This document shows, piece by piece, positions 22,693 through 33,834 of a stretch of DNA of 64,000 nt (position 1 is the stretch's first letter; every line of letters starts with the position of its first letter). The DNA comes from Sarcophilus harrisii (lineage: Eukaryota > Chordata > Mammalia > Dasyuromorphia > Dasyuridae): the NCBI RefSeq assembly GCF_902635505.1, contig NC_045430.1:558001-622000 (forward strand). Direction: 5' to 3'. The notes under the pieces are model-generated. The model was not told where the DNA came from, did not search any database, and saw only the letters and a list, made by a program, of their open reading frames with translations. The position numbers were made by a program, and so were the translations under genes.

Positions 22693-23624
22693 GGGGTCCT
22701 GTTTTGTTGGCTCCAGTCTATATCAATGATAGAGGAGATTAAGGTTAAAGTAACCACTGCAAAGAGACCGTCAGCAAGTAGGAGAGTAAGCCCATCCCCG
22801 AAAGTGCATTGACATTTTTACAGAAAAATTTTGTGGCTGGTACCATGTATAAATTATGAATCTTTCATCCACGGTACATAGATTAAGAATACCATGGATG
22901 AGTTAATTGGACATCGACGAGGTGTAGGTCATTACAGTTGGTTAAACTGATCTAGTTACAGGTTTGTTTTTAAAACAGAGACAGCTCCCCAAGGAAATTG
23001 ATGGTTCCTTTAGAGACATCATTTCTTTTTGAAGTAACTCTGTTTCCTACACTCTCCTCTGTTTTTCCTATTGTTATTTTTTCTGGAGAAAGCGCATCGA
23101 AATATCATGTGTCCCCATTTCAATAAGCAGAGTTTTGGGGACTTTATTTGTAGCACTTGTGTAGCCACATATTTGTACTAGTTCTACAAATTCTGCTAAT
23201 TGACTAAATAATCACCAGAATTCTTGGTTTGAGTTGCTGGAGCAAAACAGAGTTTCCACCTGCAACGAGGGTCAGTAGCGGTGACCCCGAGGTCAATAAA
23301 ACCTCTACAAAGATAAAAAAAAAAAAAAAAAAAAAAATACAGCATGCTTTCTTTTTGTTACCAATGCTAGAGCTTCTTAGCCACCACCACCACCCACCAC
23401 CACCACCTGAAGAGGAGGAATCCGCTGCCTGCGGCCTCCTCTCTAATAATTTCCTTTCTAATTTTAACTACATTCGATTTTGTTTATTTAAAATGTATTA
23501 ATTTGACAGAAGCGGAGTTGGCTGTTCTCTCTTCTGTGATCCTTCTGGCCCTGCTTTTGTGGTGACCTCTGCTCTTTGTCACTGTCAGGAAGCTTGTTTT
23601 CTTCTTTGCTCTTACAGTGTGTTT
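22693..23624. other. unassigned intergenic sequence with simple repeats
   Basis: No gene is recognised. There is an A run at about 23314-23338 preceded by 'caataaaacctctacaaag', which could be the tail of an old retrotranscript. A CAC/ACC repeat lies at 23382-23407. Confidence 0.5.
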
Positions 23625-24625
23625 AGGATGTGACCTTATACGTGGGCCATCCATTCAGTGGGAACGTATTGTCTGACATTGTGGGAAATTGGTCTAAATT
23701 TGGTTGCTTCTCGATTGCTTTTTGATGTTTCTCAAATACTCCTGTTATCCAAGCCTTTGGGGATTTGGGGTTAAAGAAAACTAGACTCCTATCTATTTGA
23801 ATGCTGTGTGCGTAATCTCCTTTATTGATTGTCATTTTTTTTTTTAACCAGTAACTAATTGTTTTGAAAATTACTATTTTGCAGTTTACTCCTGAGGCTT
23901 TGTGTCTTTGATCTCAGTGCTTTTCCCATGAAAGTCTTTACCCTTTGTTTTTGAATTTTCCTTTTATCATTTCTTTTCAAGTTCTCTAAGGTAGGCCACT
24001 GGTACTTTGATTTATATGGAACTGAATAAGCACATTATTTTGGGGAATATTGTCATAGGTGAACCTTAGCAACTGATATGTTTCACTTAGATCTGTTGTC
24101 GTTTTTATAAAGATTGTTTTATAATTCTATGTCTATGATTCCTATGTACATCTTGGCAAATGGACTCTTACTTATTTTATGTTCTCTCATTACTTTTAGT
24201 GTAAGTTTACTTTCTAGATCTTTTCGGGATTTGTTGATAATATAAAGAAAGGTTGAAGATTTGTTGTGAGTTTATTTCGTACCCTGTTACTTTGCTGAAA
24301 CATTTTTCCTTTAAAGTTAGCAATTCTCTAATTCATCATCAAATGCAAAGAATAATCATTATGTTTCTTCTTTACGCATGCATTCCCTTTCCATTTCTTT
24401 ATCTTATTGCTATAGCTAGTATTTCTGACATTGGGTTAAATAGTGATGATAATATATCTTTACTTCACTCCTGATCTTATGCTAATGGATTCTAGTTTTT
24501 TGTCTTTACACAAAATGTCAGCTTTTGTTTTTACATAGATACCTATTTAGTATATTAAGGCATAGTCAGTTTTCTCTTGCTTTTTACTGTTTTTTAACAA
24601 AAATAGGCATGATATATTTTTAAAA
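23625..24625 (-). mobile_element. old L1, antisense ORF2 reverse-transcriptase region
   Basis: Antisense L1 words in the expected order: 'accctgttactttgctgaaa' (VTGYK/SKV region), 'tatagctagtatttctgac' with 'attgggttaaatag' (LLFNIV), 'tacttcactcctgatcttat' (SGVKQG) and 'ggcatagtcagttttctctt'. It is far more decayed than the L1s at 9.5 and 15.9 kb; no useful frame remains. Confidence 0.75.
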
Positions 24626-24969
24626 CCCTTAAAAAAAAGTCCTGAAGCATATTGGCTGGCCTGTACCGGGGCTGACATGGAATAGTGGTATTGACTGTAA
24701 TATCCTGATCTTGGGCATGCCCTATTCCTTGCCCTTATAGTTTGAACCTCCCAGGCTTCTGTCTAAGCCCCGTTTTTTAGCATAACCACATAATTACAGA
24801 ATTTAGGCTATAAGTCTTTTCCCTGAACTTAGCTCCCTTCTCTCTGCCCTAGTATATAGTTTCTGTTTCTAGTTTTTCCTTGCTGCCCCCATCTACGCTA
24901 GAAGACATTTGTATTAGACAAGTCCGAGAAGCGCTGGAGTATAACTTCTCTGCCTTCTTTAACTAGACC
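24626..24969. other. unassigned, possibly more of the fossil retrovirus
   Basis: About 340 bp between the old L1 and the recognisable retroviral part. No frame or motif is visible. Confidence 0.35.
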
Positions 24970-25389
24970 CATTACCTAGTGCCTAAAGTGTTTGACTTCC
25001 TCCTTGTGAGGATCTGAGGTGGTAAAATGTAGTTACTAGAATGTTGGCTCAGACTATCTGTAATAATATTAAAAGGTAGAGAGATATGTTGTAATACATA
25101 TAAAATAACATAATTCATTTTTCTGGGTAGAGTCATAAGGAGTAGATAAAACACATAGAGCTTCCATGGAAGGTATATAAAAACTAGCTCTATAATCTTT
25201 TGTAGCATCAGTAAAATATTAGGGCCATCAACAGGAGTTATACTAATCACATGAGGAGGAATAATTATATCAAGTTGTTGATATAATTGGGCAACCTTGG
25301 GTAACTTAACATTAGAAAGACAGCAAAAGTAATAGGGGCTCCAGAAACCTCCTCCCCCTTTTTTATTTTTTAAGAATAACCTCTCCACT

Positions 25390-26110
25390 TTGGTATGTGG
25401 ATCACTAGGGGAAGCTCTAGGACTATTTATAACCTGTATTTCTTTTAAAAACCGGTTTAACTACTTCTATTGTTTTACTAGCTAGGCCACATTCCACAAC
25501 AACTTCCTAATTTCTCCCTCTTCTGGGGTTGTGTTCTGCTTGGTCTTTGTTTGCCACTCACTAGGTGGGGGCAGCAATTCATTTGCCCCTGCCGTTCCCA
25601 CGGCAGCGGCTTTTTTAGTTTTAAAATGGCCCAAAGATGGATTTAATGGGCAATAGATAAGCGTTCTATGCCGAGGGCTCGAGATTCTGAGGAGGGAGGC
25701 AGCAGCAGCTGTGGAGCGGTGGTTTCCCTGTACTTTCACTTTTTTGGCTGCTATTCTTATTGAAGCTTGGCTCTTGAACACCCAGCAAAGAATTACCAGT
25801 CTTCACTTCTTCACTCACTAAAATGGGCGGAAGCTTAAAGCCTCCCTGCAGGGCTGCTTTTATTATATTGTAAAGGACATAAAAAGCCATTTGTGAGCCT
25901 ACCACTCTCCCGGCTTTTACATCTAATCCTGTATGTTCTAACCAAGGGGAAAATTTCCAAAGTTTCTCTACAACTTGTCTACAAATCTTTATATCTGCTT
26001 GCATCCTCTGCCCCTTATCTAAATTATAAATCTGGTGTACATAAACTTCACTATTTTCGGGTATTACAATGGGATTCAACTTAAATTATCCCATTATTCT
26101 AAACTTCTCC
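25390..26110 (-). pseudogene. fossil gag region
   Basis: The first well-preserved part starts about 100 bp after the primer site. It encodes a matrix-like N-terminus with QADIKICRQVVEKLWKFSPW followed by LEHTGLDVKAGRVVGSQMAF. Position right after the leader is the main reason to call it gag; sequence alone does not place it in a named genus. The downstream part (to about 24970) has a Pro- and hydrophobic-rich reading that may be later gag. It is broken. Confidence 0.6.
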
Positions 26111-26180
26111 AACTTCCCACAAATCTTTCAATTTGTGAGGCTATGAAGACTTCCTCCCAGGGACCCCTGTCCAGCAGAAT

Positions 26181-26199
26181 GTCCCTGTTCGGGCTGCCA
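26181..26199 (-). promoter_or_regulatory. primer-binding site, tRNA-Lys type
   Basis: Minus strand TGGCAGCCCGAACAGGGAC differs from the canonical tRNA-Lys3 site TGGCGCCCGAACAGGGAC by one extra base. It sits two bases after the LTR end, where reverse transcription is primed. Confidence 0.85.
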
Positions 26200-26201
26200 G
26201 T

Positions 26202-26630
26202 TGTTGAATTCCCCTACTCACCAAGGGGAACTATAACTGGGTTCCTTACCTTTCACCAGGTACTTGGACATCTCTGAAGGAGCTCCCTCTAGCTGCTCTC
26301 TTTCCCCATAGAACACCCAACATACCAGAATTTGTCAAGCAGGGAAAGTGTTTATTAAGCACCCTACATCTTCTCTAATGGCGTCTGCAGCTTCTAGCAG
26401 TTACAATCCTTCTTATATACCACCTCATTATATCATCTCATACCCAGCTCTCTTTATCTTTACCCTGTCATGGTATGGGCTACTCAATAACAAAATCATT
26501 AATCTTGGGGTAAACAATCTTTCACTTACTGCCTTCCTGTTTTCCTCTTCTGCACACCTTATTCCCCCTCCTTAGGTTATTTCCTACTATACAGCTCCTT
26601 TTGCCACCTATACCTAAAAATCATCTTACA
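26202..26630 (-). mobile_element. 5' LTR of the fossil retrovirus
   Basis: 429 bp, minus strand. Begins TGTAAGATGA and ends TTCAACA, followed by AC and then the primer site. It contains TATA-like 'ggtatataagaagg' and poly-A signal 'cttaataaacactttcc' in the right order. Confidence 0.8.
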
Positions 26631-26699
26631 CTATATTATCCTTCTTTCTGTACTTCAATATAAAAATAAATCCTTATGTTCATATGTATTTGTATTTGT

Positions 26700-27045
26700 A
26701 TGTATATTTAGAATTTCTTTTAATGAATTCATCTCTGCCTCTTTCCCTTCCTCCCTTCTTCCTTTTCTCTTTTCCTCCCTTTGTCTCTTCTTCCCTTCTT
26801 CTTTTCTTTCCGTCCTCCCTTCCTTCCTCCTTGTTGCTCTCCTTTCCTTTTCTTCCTCCTTCTCTGCCTTCCTTTCTCTCTCCTTTATTCTATCCCTCCC
26901 TTCATCTTTTCCTTCCTCCCTCCCTCTGTCCCTCCCTTCCTTCCTTCCTCTCTTCCTCTCTCTGGCTCTGTCTGTAATACACACAGATACATGCACACAC
27001 GCACACATGTGCACACACACACACGCATACACACAAGCATGTAAT
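26700..27045 (+). repeat. pyrimidine tract and CA repeat
   Basis: CCTT/CTTCC-type imperfect repeat at about 26735-26965, then a (CA)n/(CG-interrupted) run at 26976-27036. The open frames across it on both strands are low complexity (Leu/Ser/Pro or Arg/Glu/Lys) and not genes. Confidence 0.95.
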
Positions 27046-28560
27046 CTCAGCCGTTTTTCATAATCTGCCAGCTTCTAGAATGCATTTGAAAATAAGGGGA
27101 CTAATTTGTAAATGAAAATTCAACTTAAGAAGGTATTTTTGTAGGTTTTTGTAGAGTAGCCTGGGTATAGACACATAAAATGAATTCTTTAGTTTGTTAC
27201 TTTTTTTTTTTTTTTTTTTGAACCAAGAATGCCATCTAGGCTTATAGTCATTTAATCAACTTAAAGGAAAAGTAGCATTCTGACTTTGACAAAAGATTCT
27301 GAAAAAGGATGCTATTGCATTTCAATTGATTTTCACATTTTGTCTACAGTGAACAGTATTAAATTAAATAATATATTTGTAGGGAATAGTAATGTATTTC
27401 TCTGCTTCGGTATTTCATGATTATTAATTTGAGACTCTATAGAGATGTATAAGTATTAAATAAATACCTATGTACATAGCACACTTAGTTAAGCACCTGG
27501 AGAATTAGAAGCCATGTATGCCTACACAATTGCAAACTGCCTCAAACTTGAGATTAATCATTTGAGTACTATTTTAGGGATTAAGAATTTTTCCCATTTT
27601 TTTTTTTCCTTCTGCCCTTGCCAGTCTGTATATTTGAATGAAACCAACTTAATGGCAATAAATTAAAAAAATGTTAGTTTTAAATATTTTGCATTAAAAT
27701 TTCTTCAGAAGACTGTGGGGCATAGTTTCCCTCCTAATCTATAGATATAAATGGATATTTTTATTTAAAAAAAATTTGCTTCTCCCTCATGTTGCATTGT
27801 TGGCTTTATGGAACTGTTCAAACACATCACTAGAACAGTTTTAAAATCTTTGCTGTCAAATGAAAAGATGTGATTATTGTATTTAAATTCAGTAATGTGA
27901 GCATGGAGGTCAAGAATAAAATTTGAGAATAATATGGGATCGTGGGATATAGAGATGGAAATTCATTAAAGATATATTTTAGTCTCTTTAGTATATCTGC
28001 AGAGCTCCGTGTCCACAATCAGTTTAAAAACTTATGTATCATATGATATGAACCTTTTAGTCATGAAGTCCCACATAGATAATATCTGCTCCTGTTCTGA
28101 AGTCAGGAGGGGAGTGTCCTTTCATTATGTATATCTGAAAGCAAGCTCAACTCAAGTTTCTGTGTGCTTGATTGGAATGACTGCTAAGCGTAGTCTTGCT
28201 TAGCCTCCAGTTGAATGTCTCAGTGTAAGATTAATCTAGATTTGGAATTCACATTTCGACAGGCAGGTTGAAGAGGTTGGGTATAAGTTATTACTGCTCA
28301 GAACCTTCATTATCATAAGACATAAGGAAAAAGGAAACTCATAGCACAAAAGTAATTAATATACAACTAATAAGCACAGTGGCCATTATAACAATATACA
28401 TCCTCACCACTATCAGGGAAATATCCGAATTCCCTGGCTGAGAGAATTTGTAGTCACAACTATTCATAGGGTCAAGTGAGAGGCATTGCTTACTTGCCTA
28501 CATGAGCTGTCCATTACTTCCTAGCTAAATTCTCAGAGTCCCTTTCCACTCTTGGACTAT
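27046..28560. other. AT-rich intergenic sequence
   Basis: About 1.5 kb with T runs at 27201-27219 and 27598-27608. No gene, SINE or LINE that I can name. Possibly unique sequence. Confidence 0.45.
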
Positions 28561-28564
28561 GCTA

Positions 28565-28745
28565 AGATCATGAGATCATATATTTAGAGAAGGAAGCAAC
28601 CTCAAAGATCATTGAGTACATACCCATTGTTTTACTAATGAAAAAACTGGCCTAGAAAGTAGAACTCATCTAATTAATCTTTAATTAAGTATAGGCAAGA
28701 TTTTAATCAATGTCTTCAGAGTTCCAAATCCAACACTTCACCTAT
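28565..28745 (-). repeat. MIR/CR1-like old repeat fragment
   Basis: 'Tagagaaggaagcaacctca', 'aagatcattgagtacatacc' and 'tttactaatgaaaaaactgg' are decayed forms of a common mammalian repeat reading 'ggaagggaccttagagatcatctagtcca..acagatgaggaaact'. Confidence 0.45.
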
Positions 28746-28754
28746 TCTTTCTTC

Positions 28755-28988
28755 CTTTTCTTTTTTTCTTTTTTAACTTTTAAAAATTATTTTATTTATT
28801 TATATTATATTATAATATCTTGCCAATATTATATATATATAAAATAGCTTTTTATTTACAAAATATATGCATGGGTAATTTTTTCAACACTGACCCTTGC
28901 AAAACTTTTTCCCTTCTTCCCCCCACTCCCTCCTATAGATGCCAGGTAGTCCAATACATGTTAAATATGTTAAAATATGTTAAATTCA

Positions 28989-29034
<46 letters not shown>

Positions 29035-29970
29035 ATATATATATAGTATATGTATATATATATGTATATACATATACATACATATACATTTTTATACAGT
29101 TATGTTGCTGCACAAGAAAAATTGGATCTAGAAAGAAAAACAAACCTGAGGAAGAAAACAAAAATTCAAGCAAACAATAACAGAAAGTGTGAAAATTCTA
29201 TGTTGTGTTCCACACTCAGTTCCCACAGTCCTTTCTCTGGGTATAGATGACTCTCTTCATTACTGAACAATTGGAACTTGTTTGATTCATCTCATTGTTG
29301 AAGAGAACCACATCTGTCAGAATTGATCATAGCATAGTCTTGTTGTTGGTGTGTATTATGATCTCCTGGTTCTGCTAATTTTACTCAGCATCAGTTCATG
29401 TAAGTCTCTCCAGGCGTCTCTGGAATTATCCTATTGTTCATTTCTTATAGACCAATAATATTCCATAACACTGATACATAATTTATTCAGCCATTCTCCA
29501 AATGATGGGCATCCATTCAGTTTCCAGTTTCTAGCCACCACAAAGAAGGCTGCCACAAACATTTTGGCACATGTGGGCTCCTTTCCTTCCTTTAAGATCT
29601 CTTTGGGATAGAAGCCCAGTAGAAACACTGCTGGATGAAAGGATATGCACAATTTGATAACTTTTTGAGTGTAGATCCAAATTGTTCTTCAGAATGGTTG
29701 GATCCATTCACAGTTCCACCAAGAATGTATCAATGTCCCAGTTTTCCCACATCTCTCCCAACATTCATCATCATCATCTTTTCCTATCATCTTAGCCAAT
29801 CTGACAGGTATGTAGTGGTATTTCAGAGTTGTCTTAATTTGCATTTCTCTGATCAATAGTGATTGGGAGCACCTTTTCATATGACTAGAAATAATTTTAA
29901 TTTCTTCATCTGAGAATTGTCTGTTCATGTCCTTTGACCGTTTATCAGTTGGAGAATGGCTTGATTTCTT
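28755..29970 (-). mobile_element. L1 with type B 3'UTR, first part (host of a nested L1)
   Basis: Minus strand. The 3' T-run, then antisense 3'UTR ('gcatgggtaattttttcaac', 'gatgccaggtagtccaatac'), an AT/TG microsatellite at 28990-29095 inside the UTR, and then ORF2 C-terminus: NWKLNGCPSFGEWLNKL, FHPAVFLLGFYPKEILKEGK and FSDEEIKIISSHMKRCSQ. The element is interrupted at 29970 by a second L1 and resumes at 30593-30729 (antisense of the NKTNADKIRREAINW region). Stops and shifts are present. Confidence 0.9.
28990..29095 (+). repeat. TA/TG microsatellite
   Basis: (TA)n with (GT)n and ATACAT units inside an L1 3'UTR. It gives rise to spurious Tyr/Ile-rich open frames. Confidence 0.95.
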
Positions 29971-30575
29971 TTTTTTTTTTTTTTAATTATACCTTTTAAT
30001 TGACAGAACTCATGCCTGGGTAATTTTTTACAACATTATCCCTTGCACTCACTTCTGTTCCGATTTTCCCCCTCCCTCCCTCCACCCCCTCCCTTAGATG
30101 GCAAGCAGTCTTATACATGTTAAATAGGTCACAGTATATCCTCGATACAATATATGTGTGAGAACCGAACAGTTCTCTTGTTGCACAGGAAGAATTGGAT
30201 TCAGAAGGTAGAAATAACCTGGGAAGAAAAACAAAAGTGCAAGCAGTTTACATTCATTTCCCAGTGTTCTTTCTGTCCATCATTGATCAATTGAAACTGA
30301 GTTAGATCTTCTCTTTGTCAAAGAAGTCCACTTCCATCAGAATACATCCTCATACAGTATTGTTGTTGAAGTACATAATGATCTCCTGGTTCTGCTCATT
30401 TCACTCGGCATCAGTTCATGTAAGTCTCTCCAAGCCTCTCTGTATTCATCCTGCTGGTCATTTCTTACAGAACAATAATATTCCATAACATTCATATACC
30501 ACAATTTACCCAACCATTCTCCAACTGATGGGCATCCATTCATTTTTCAATTTCTAGCCACTACAAACAGGACTG
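29971..30575 (-). mobile_element. L1 3' end nested inside another L1
   Basis: A T-run, type B 3'UTR ('aattttttacaacattatccc', 'gaaccgaacagttctcttgt') and ORF2 C-terminus NGCPSVGEWLGKLWYMNVME plus MSRTRRSLCTSTTILYEDVF, 5'-truncated. GAATGGCTTGATTTCTT (29954-29970) and GAATGGCTTAATTTCTT (30576-30592) form a 17-bp duplication with one mismatch. The flanks join into one continuous older L1. Confidence 0.95.
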
Positions 30576-30592
30576 GAATGGCTTAATTTCTT

Positions 30593-30729
30593 ACAAATTT
30601 GAGTCAATTCTCTATGTATTTTGGAAATGAGGCCTTTATCAGAACCTTTGGAAGTAAAAAATGTTTTCCCAATTTATTGCTTCCCTTCTAATCTTGTCTG
30701 CATTAGTTTTGTTTGTACAAAATTTTTCT
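30593..30729 (-). mobile_element. L1 with type B 3'UTR, second part
   Basis: Continuation of the L1 at 28755-29970: antisense of KGLISKIYRELT and then TNKTNADKIRREAINWEN (words 'gaggcctttatcagaacctt' and 'gtctgcattagttttgtttg'). The 5' truncation point is near 30729. Confidence 0.85.
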
Positions 30730-30739
30730 TCCTTCTTCT

Positions 30740-31040
30740 TCTCGAGAGAGAACTTCTCAGAATAGGGAGGTTATATTCTCTCTTTATTATGCTTGTCAGA
30801 CCACACTGAAATATTATGTTGGGTTCTGGCTATAGTTTTAAGGAGGAAATTGAGAAATTGGAGAATGTCTGGAGGAGGAAATAAGAATAGGAACAGATTT
30901 TAAAGTCCATAAATCAATTGAAGGAGCTGAAAGTGTTTAGGCTGGAGAAGATTAAGATGATTATCATCTTAGATTTCTCACATCAATCCTTCTAATAATT
31001 TATGTTCCTCTATTAGGTTAATGAGTACAGAAGCAAAAGT
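30740..31040 (+). repeat. CR1/L3-like LINE 3' region, first part
   Basis: Sense words typical of the CR1 3' region: 'gaatgtctggaggaggaaat' and 'gctggagaagattaagatga'. It continues at 31375 beyond an inserted L1. Confidence 0.6.
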
Positions 31041-31056
31041 AATGAGTGCTCTTTTA

Positions 31057-31358
31057 TTTTTTTTTTTTATTATACCTTTTTATGTACAGAACAGGTGCAT
31101 GGGAAATTTTTCAACATTGACCCTTGCAAAAACTTCTGCTTCAATTTTTCCCCTTCTTCCCTCCACTCCCTTCCATAGATGGCAGGTAGTTCCATATATG
31201 TTAAATACAAAATATGTATACATATTTATACAGTTATCTTGCTGCGCAAGAATGATCATATTTAGAAAGAAGGTAAAAATAACCTGAGAAGAAAAATACA
31301 AAAATGAAAGCAAACAATAACAGAGTGGAAATGTTGTGTTGTGGTCCATACTCATTTC
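31057..31358 (-). mobile_element. short L1 3' end (type B 3'UTR)
   Basis: Only 3'UTR is present, behind a T-run. AATGAGTGCTCTTTTA (31041-31056) and AATGGGTGCTCTTTTA (31359-31374) are a 16-bp target duplication with one mismatch. The insert splits a CR1/L3-like element. Confidence 0.93.
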
Positions 31359-31374
31359 AATGGGTGCTCTTTTA

Positions 31375-31605
31375 AAGAAACAAATTTAGATTTGATGCAA
31401 AGAAAGACTTTCTGACAATAGATTCATTCCATGGTAGAAGAGAATGCATATCACACTAGTGGATTCCTCCTTATTGGAAATCTTCTGTCAAAAGCTGGGA
31501 TGATCCTTTTGCCATGTACGTTATAGTGGGGATTCCTTTCAGGTATATGTTGGACTTGATGGCTACCAAGGTGTCTCCCACCTTTAAGATTTTGTGATTC
31601 TGTAA
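31375..31605 (+). repeat. CR1/L3-like LINE 3' region, second part
   Basis: 'Tttagatttgatgcaaagaa', 'ggaaatcttctgtcaaaagc' and the terminal 'tgttggacttgatggctacc' with 'attttgtgattctg' match the conserved 3' end of CR1 elements (ending in repeated TTCTGTGA-type units). Confidence 0.65.
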
Positions 31606-32897
31606 TATTTAGCTATATCTATATCTGTATCCATATAACCAATATCCGTATTTATTAAGATACAGTTGTATATCTACAGCTAATCAAACATGTGCATTTA
31701 GATCTAGCTTTATCGTGTGTTTCTCAGTGTTTATTTATCACACCCAAGTACATATTTGCACATAGACATGCACGCACACACACCCCTAAATAGCCTGGGT
31801 AAAAACAATGAAAATTGCTTTTCCTGACTCACACAGTCTTTATGCAGGTGTTTAGATGGTAATACTGAGGACCTTAAACTCATTTTCTTCCTTTTCTGTC
31901 CTCTAGAAGATGGAAAATTTGAAAACAGGAGCTTAAATATCAAAAATAGATCTGTTCCCAGGAGCAGAGGAGACAAAATGAGAGACCTGGATAATTGGCT
32001 CCTGGCTCCTCAGTCCCTCGGGCACCACAGATAGGTCCTTGGCCTGTCAAGGGACCAGAAAAAACTGGGAGTGATGGAAAAACCTGGGGGACACAGATGT
32101 TTAGAGAGTCTGAGCACTTGAATGGGCACATGAGCTCATCAGAGTGGTAGTCCTTCCATGGGACTGCTTACAAATCAAAGTGCTGTCTTACCCTTTATAG
32201 TTATGGTCCATGTCATTTTTTAAGGGTCTTCCTCAATGCCCTGGAGACCATCTTCTGAACCCTTCCATCAAAAAGAGTTGTGAGGACAAAATGTGATAAT
32301 ATATGAAAAGTTTAAAGCTCTATGTAAATAATTTTATTGGCATTATTATTGGCACCATTATTATTATTATTCATTCCTTATTTCTTGTTCTCACTACATT
32401 ATTGAACTTGTTGCTTTTCTGGGCAATCATATTTGCCTTTCAAAATGTACAAGATAATGTAAAGTAGTGAATAGAAGTCTAGACTTGGAGTCCAGGAAGT
32501 TCAGATATCATCTCTGACATTTATTAACTGGCTGATGTCAGATTGTTGCTTATTCTTGGACAATACTTCATTTTCCTCATATGTCACTTATTTCATGGGG
32601 TTGTTATGAAGATCAAATTGGATAAATAGTGTAAAATTGTTTCAAAACTTTATAACTCTCAGGAAATGACAGATATTATTAGGATTACCTCTCTGTCTCA
32701 ATTACCCTGGTTAATTTATTGCAATTTACCTGTGTGTCCACTGTGAGTCTTTCCATTACTCTTTAGATCAATGGCATCCTTATTCTTTAGAAATTTGTCT
32801 GTGGTTTATTTTTTGTAGCCATATGACAACATCAGGAAAGTGTCAATGTTAAATAAAGATCATGTGTGCTATGTGAATTGTAATTTTTTCAGTTGCT
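31606..32897 (+). repeat. intergenic DNA with MIR-like remnants
   Basis: At 32275-32400 and 32440-32690 sense MIR-like words occur ('ttgtgaggacaaaatgtgat', 'gggttgttatgaagatcaaa'). No gene is seen in the remaining 31606-32270 and 32700-32897. Confidence 0.45.
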
Positions 32898-33124
32898 ACA
32901 AAATTTTGTGACCTCACTTGGAGTTTCCTTGGCTAAGTTCTGCAATGGTTTGCCATGTCCTTCTCCAGTAAATTTTATACATGAGGAAATTGAGGTATAC
33001 AGGGTAAAATGGCCTGCCCAGGTTCACAAAATAGGAAGTGTCTGAGGACATATTTGAATTCAGGAAGAGCAGTCTTCTTGACTCCAGGACTGGCACTCCA
33101 TGCTTTAAGCCATGCCCTAGCTCC
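32898..33124 (-). repeat. marsupial SINE, MAR1 type
   Basis: Antisense copy: 'gacctcacttggagtttcct', 'aatggtttgccatgtccttc', 'aaaatggcctgcccaggttc' and a head ending 'ccatgccctagctcccc'. Order and tail match MAR1. Confidence 0.8.
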
Positions 33125-33834
33125 CCATGTCTCATGTTGCTAAAATGTATACTTTGGAGATCTTTGGAGACATTGTCTCTCACAAGGTACTTTGGGAATA
33201 CATCTTAAACTCAATAGGGAGGAGGTGTGTTTACATAGCAGTTGTTGAGTTAACTTCTCTTACTTTTAATGACCCTGATTTGAATTCAATTGGCAATCAT
33301 CCAACTAGTCTCAAATCACTACACTAATGTTCTTTTAGAACTTGTTATTTTTTTTAAGTAATAGCTTTTCACTTTCACTATATGTAAAGATAGATTTCAA
33401 CATTTACCTTTGCATCCTTTTGTGTTCCAAATTTTTTCTTCCTCCCTTCCCCCACCTCTCTCTTAAACATCAAGGATAAGGCATTGGTTATCTCCTAAAA
33501 GGATACTCTTCAACCTTTGGTTGGGACTTATCAAGACTGAAACTAATAAGACTCTGTTGGAGCCTTAGATTTTGAAACATTTTATATGACCCAAACTTCC
33601 TACACTTGGCTGAGTGGGCAGCTCTACCCTGTTTATAGAATCCCAGTCCTCTGCACCTGGATGATGGGGCAACTACATCTTGTTTTTCTGTTCCCTAACA
33701 AAAGCCCTGACAGAGCTTATTCCACAACAATCATTGACAGAATCTGCCAATCACTTCTTGAAAAAGATCCTATCATGAAAACTCCAAGCAATGTTGTAGC
33801 TTAATTTCAGTGTTATCAGGTCAAGGAGCAAATA
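33125..33834. other. unassigned intergenic sequence
   Basis: Short open frames at 33127-33327 and 33586-33804 have no domain signature. At 33370-33490 'gatttcaacatttacctttg' resembles a decayed L1 3'UTR, minus strand, at low confidence. Confidence 0.4.

Larger units (their letters stand above)
24970..26630 (-). mobile_element. fossil endogenous retrovirus, 5' end (LTR, primer site, gag)
   Basis: Reading on the minus strand from 26630: a 5' LTR, a two-base spacer, a tRNA-Lys-like primer-binding site, a leader and a gag region. No pol or env follows: the element ends at about 24970 or becomes unrecognisable. No 3' LTR was found, so age cannot be judged from LTR divergence. It is broken, with several breaks in the gag region. 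The primer site suggests a class II (betaretrovirus-like) or other Lys-primed lineage, but the gag itself is not one I recognise. Confidence 0.75.

Noticed and set aside
23382-23407. His/Pro-rich frame at a CAC/ACC repeat
   Set aside because: Short simple repeat next to an A run; no gene context.
26655-27044. Arg/Glu/Lys-rich 125-residue frame and facing Leu/Pro/Ser frames
   Set aside because: Products of a pyrimidine tract and CA repeat; no real domain.
28820-29250. Tyr/Ile-rich frames near 29 kb
   Set aside because: They come from a TA/TG microsatellite inside an L1 3'UTR.
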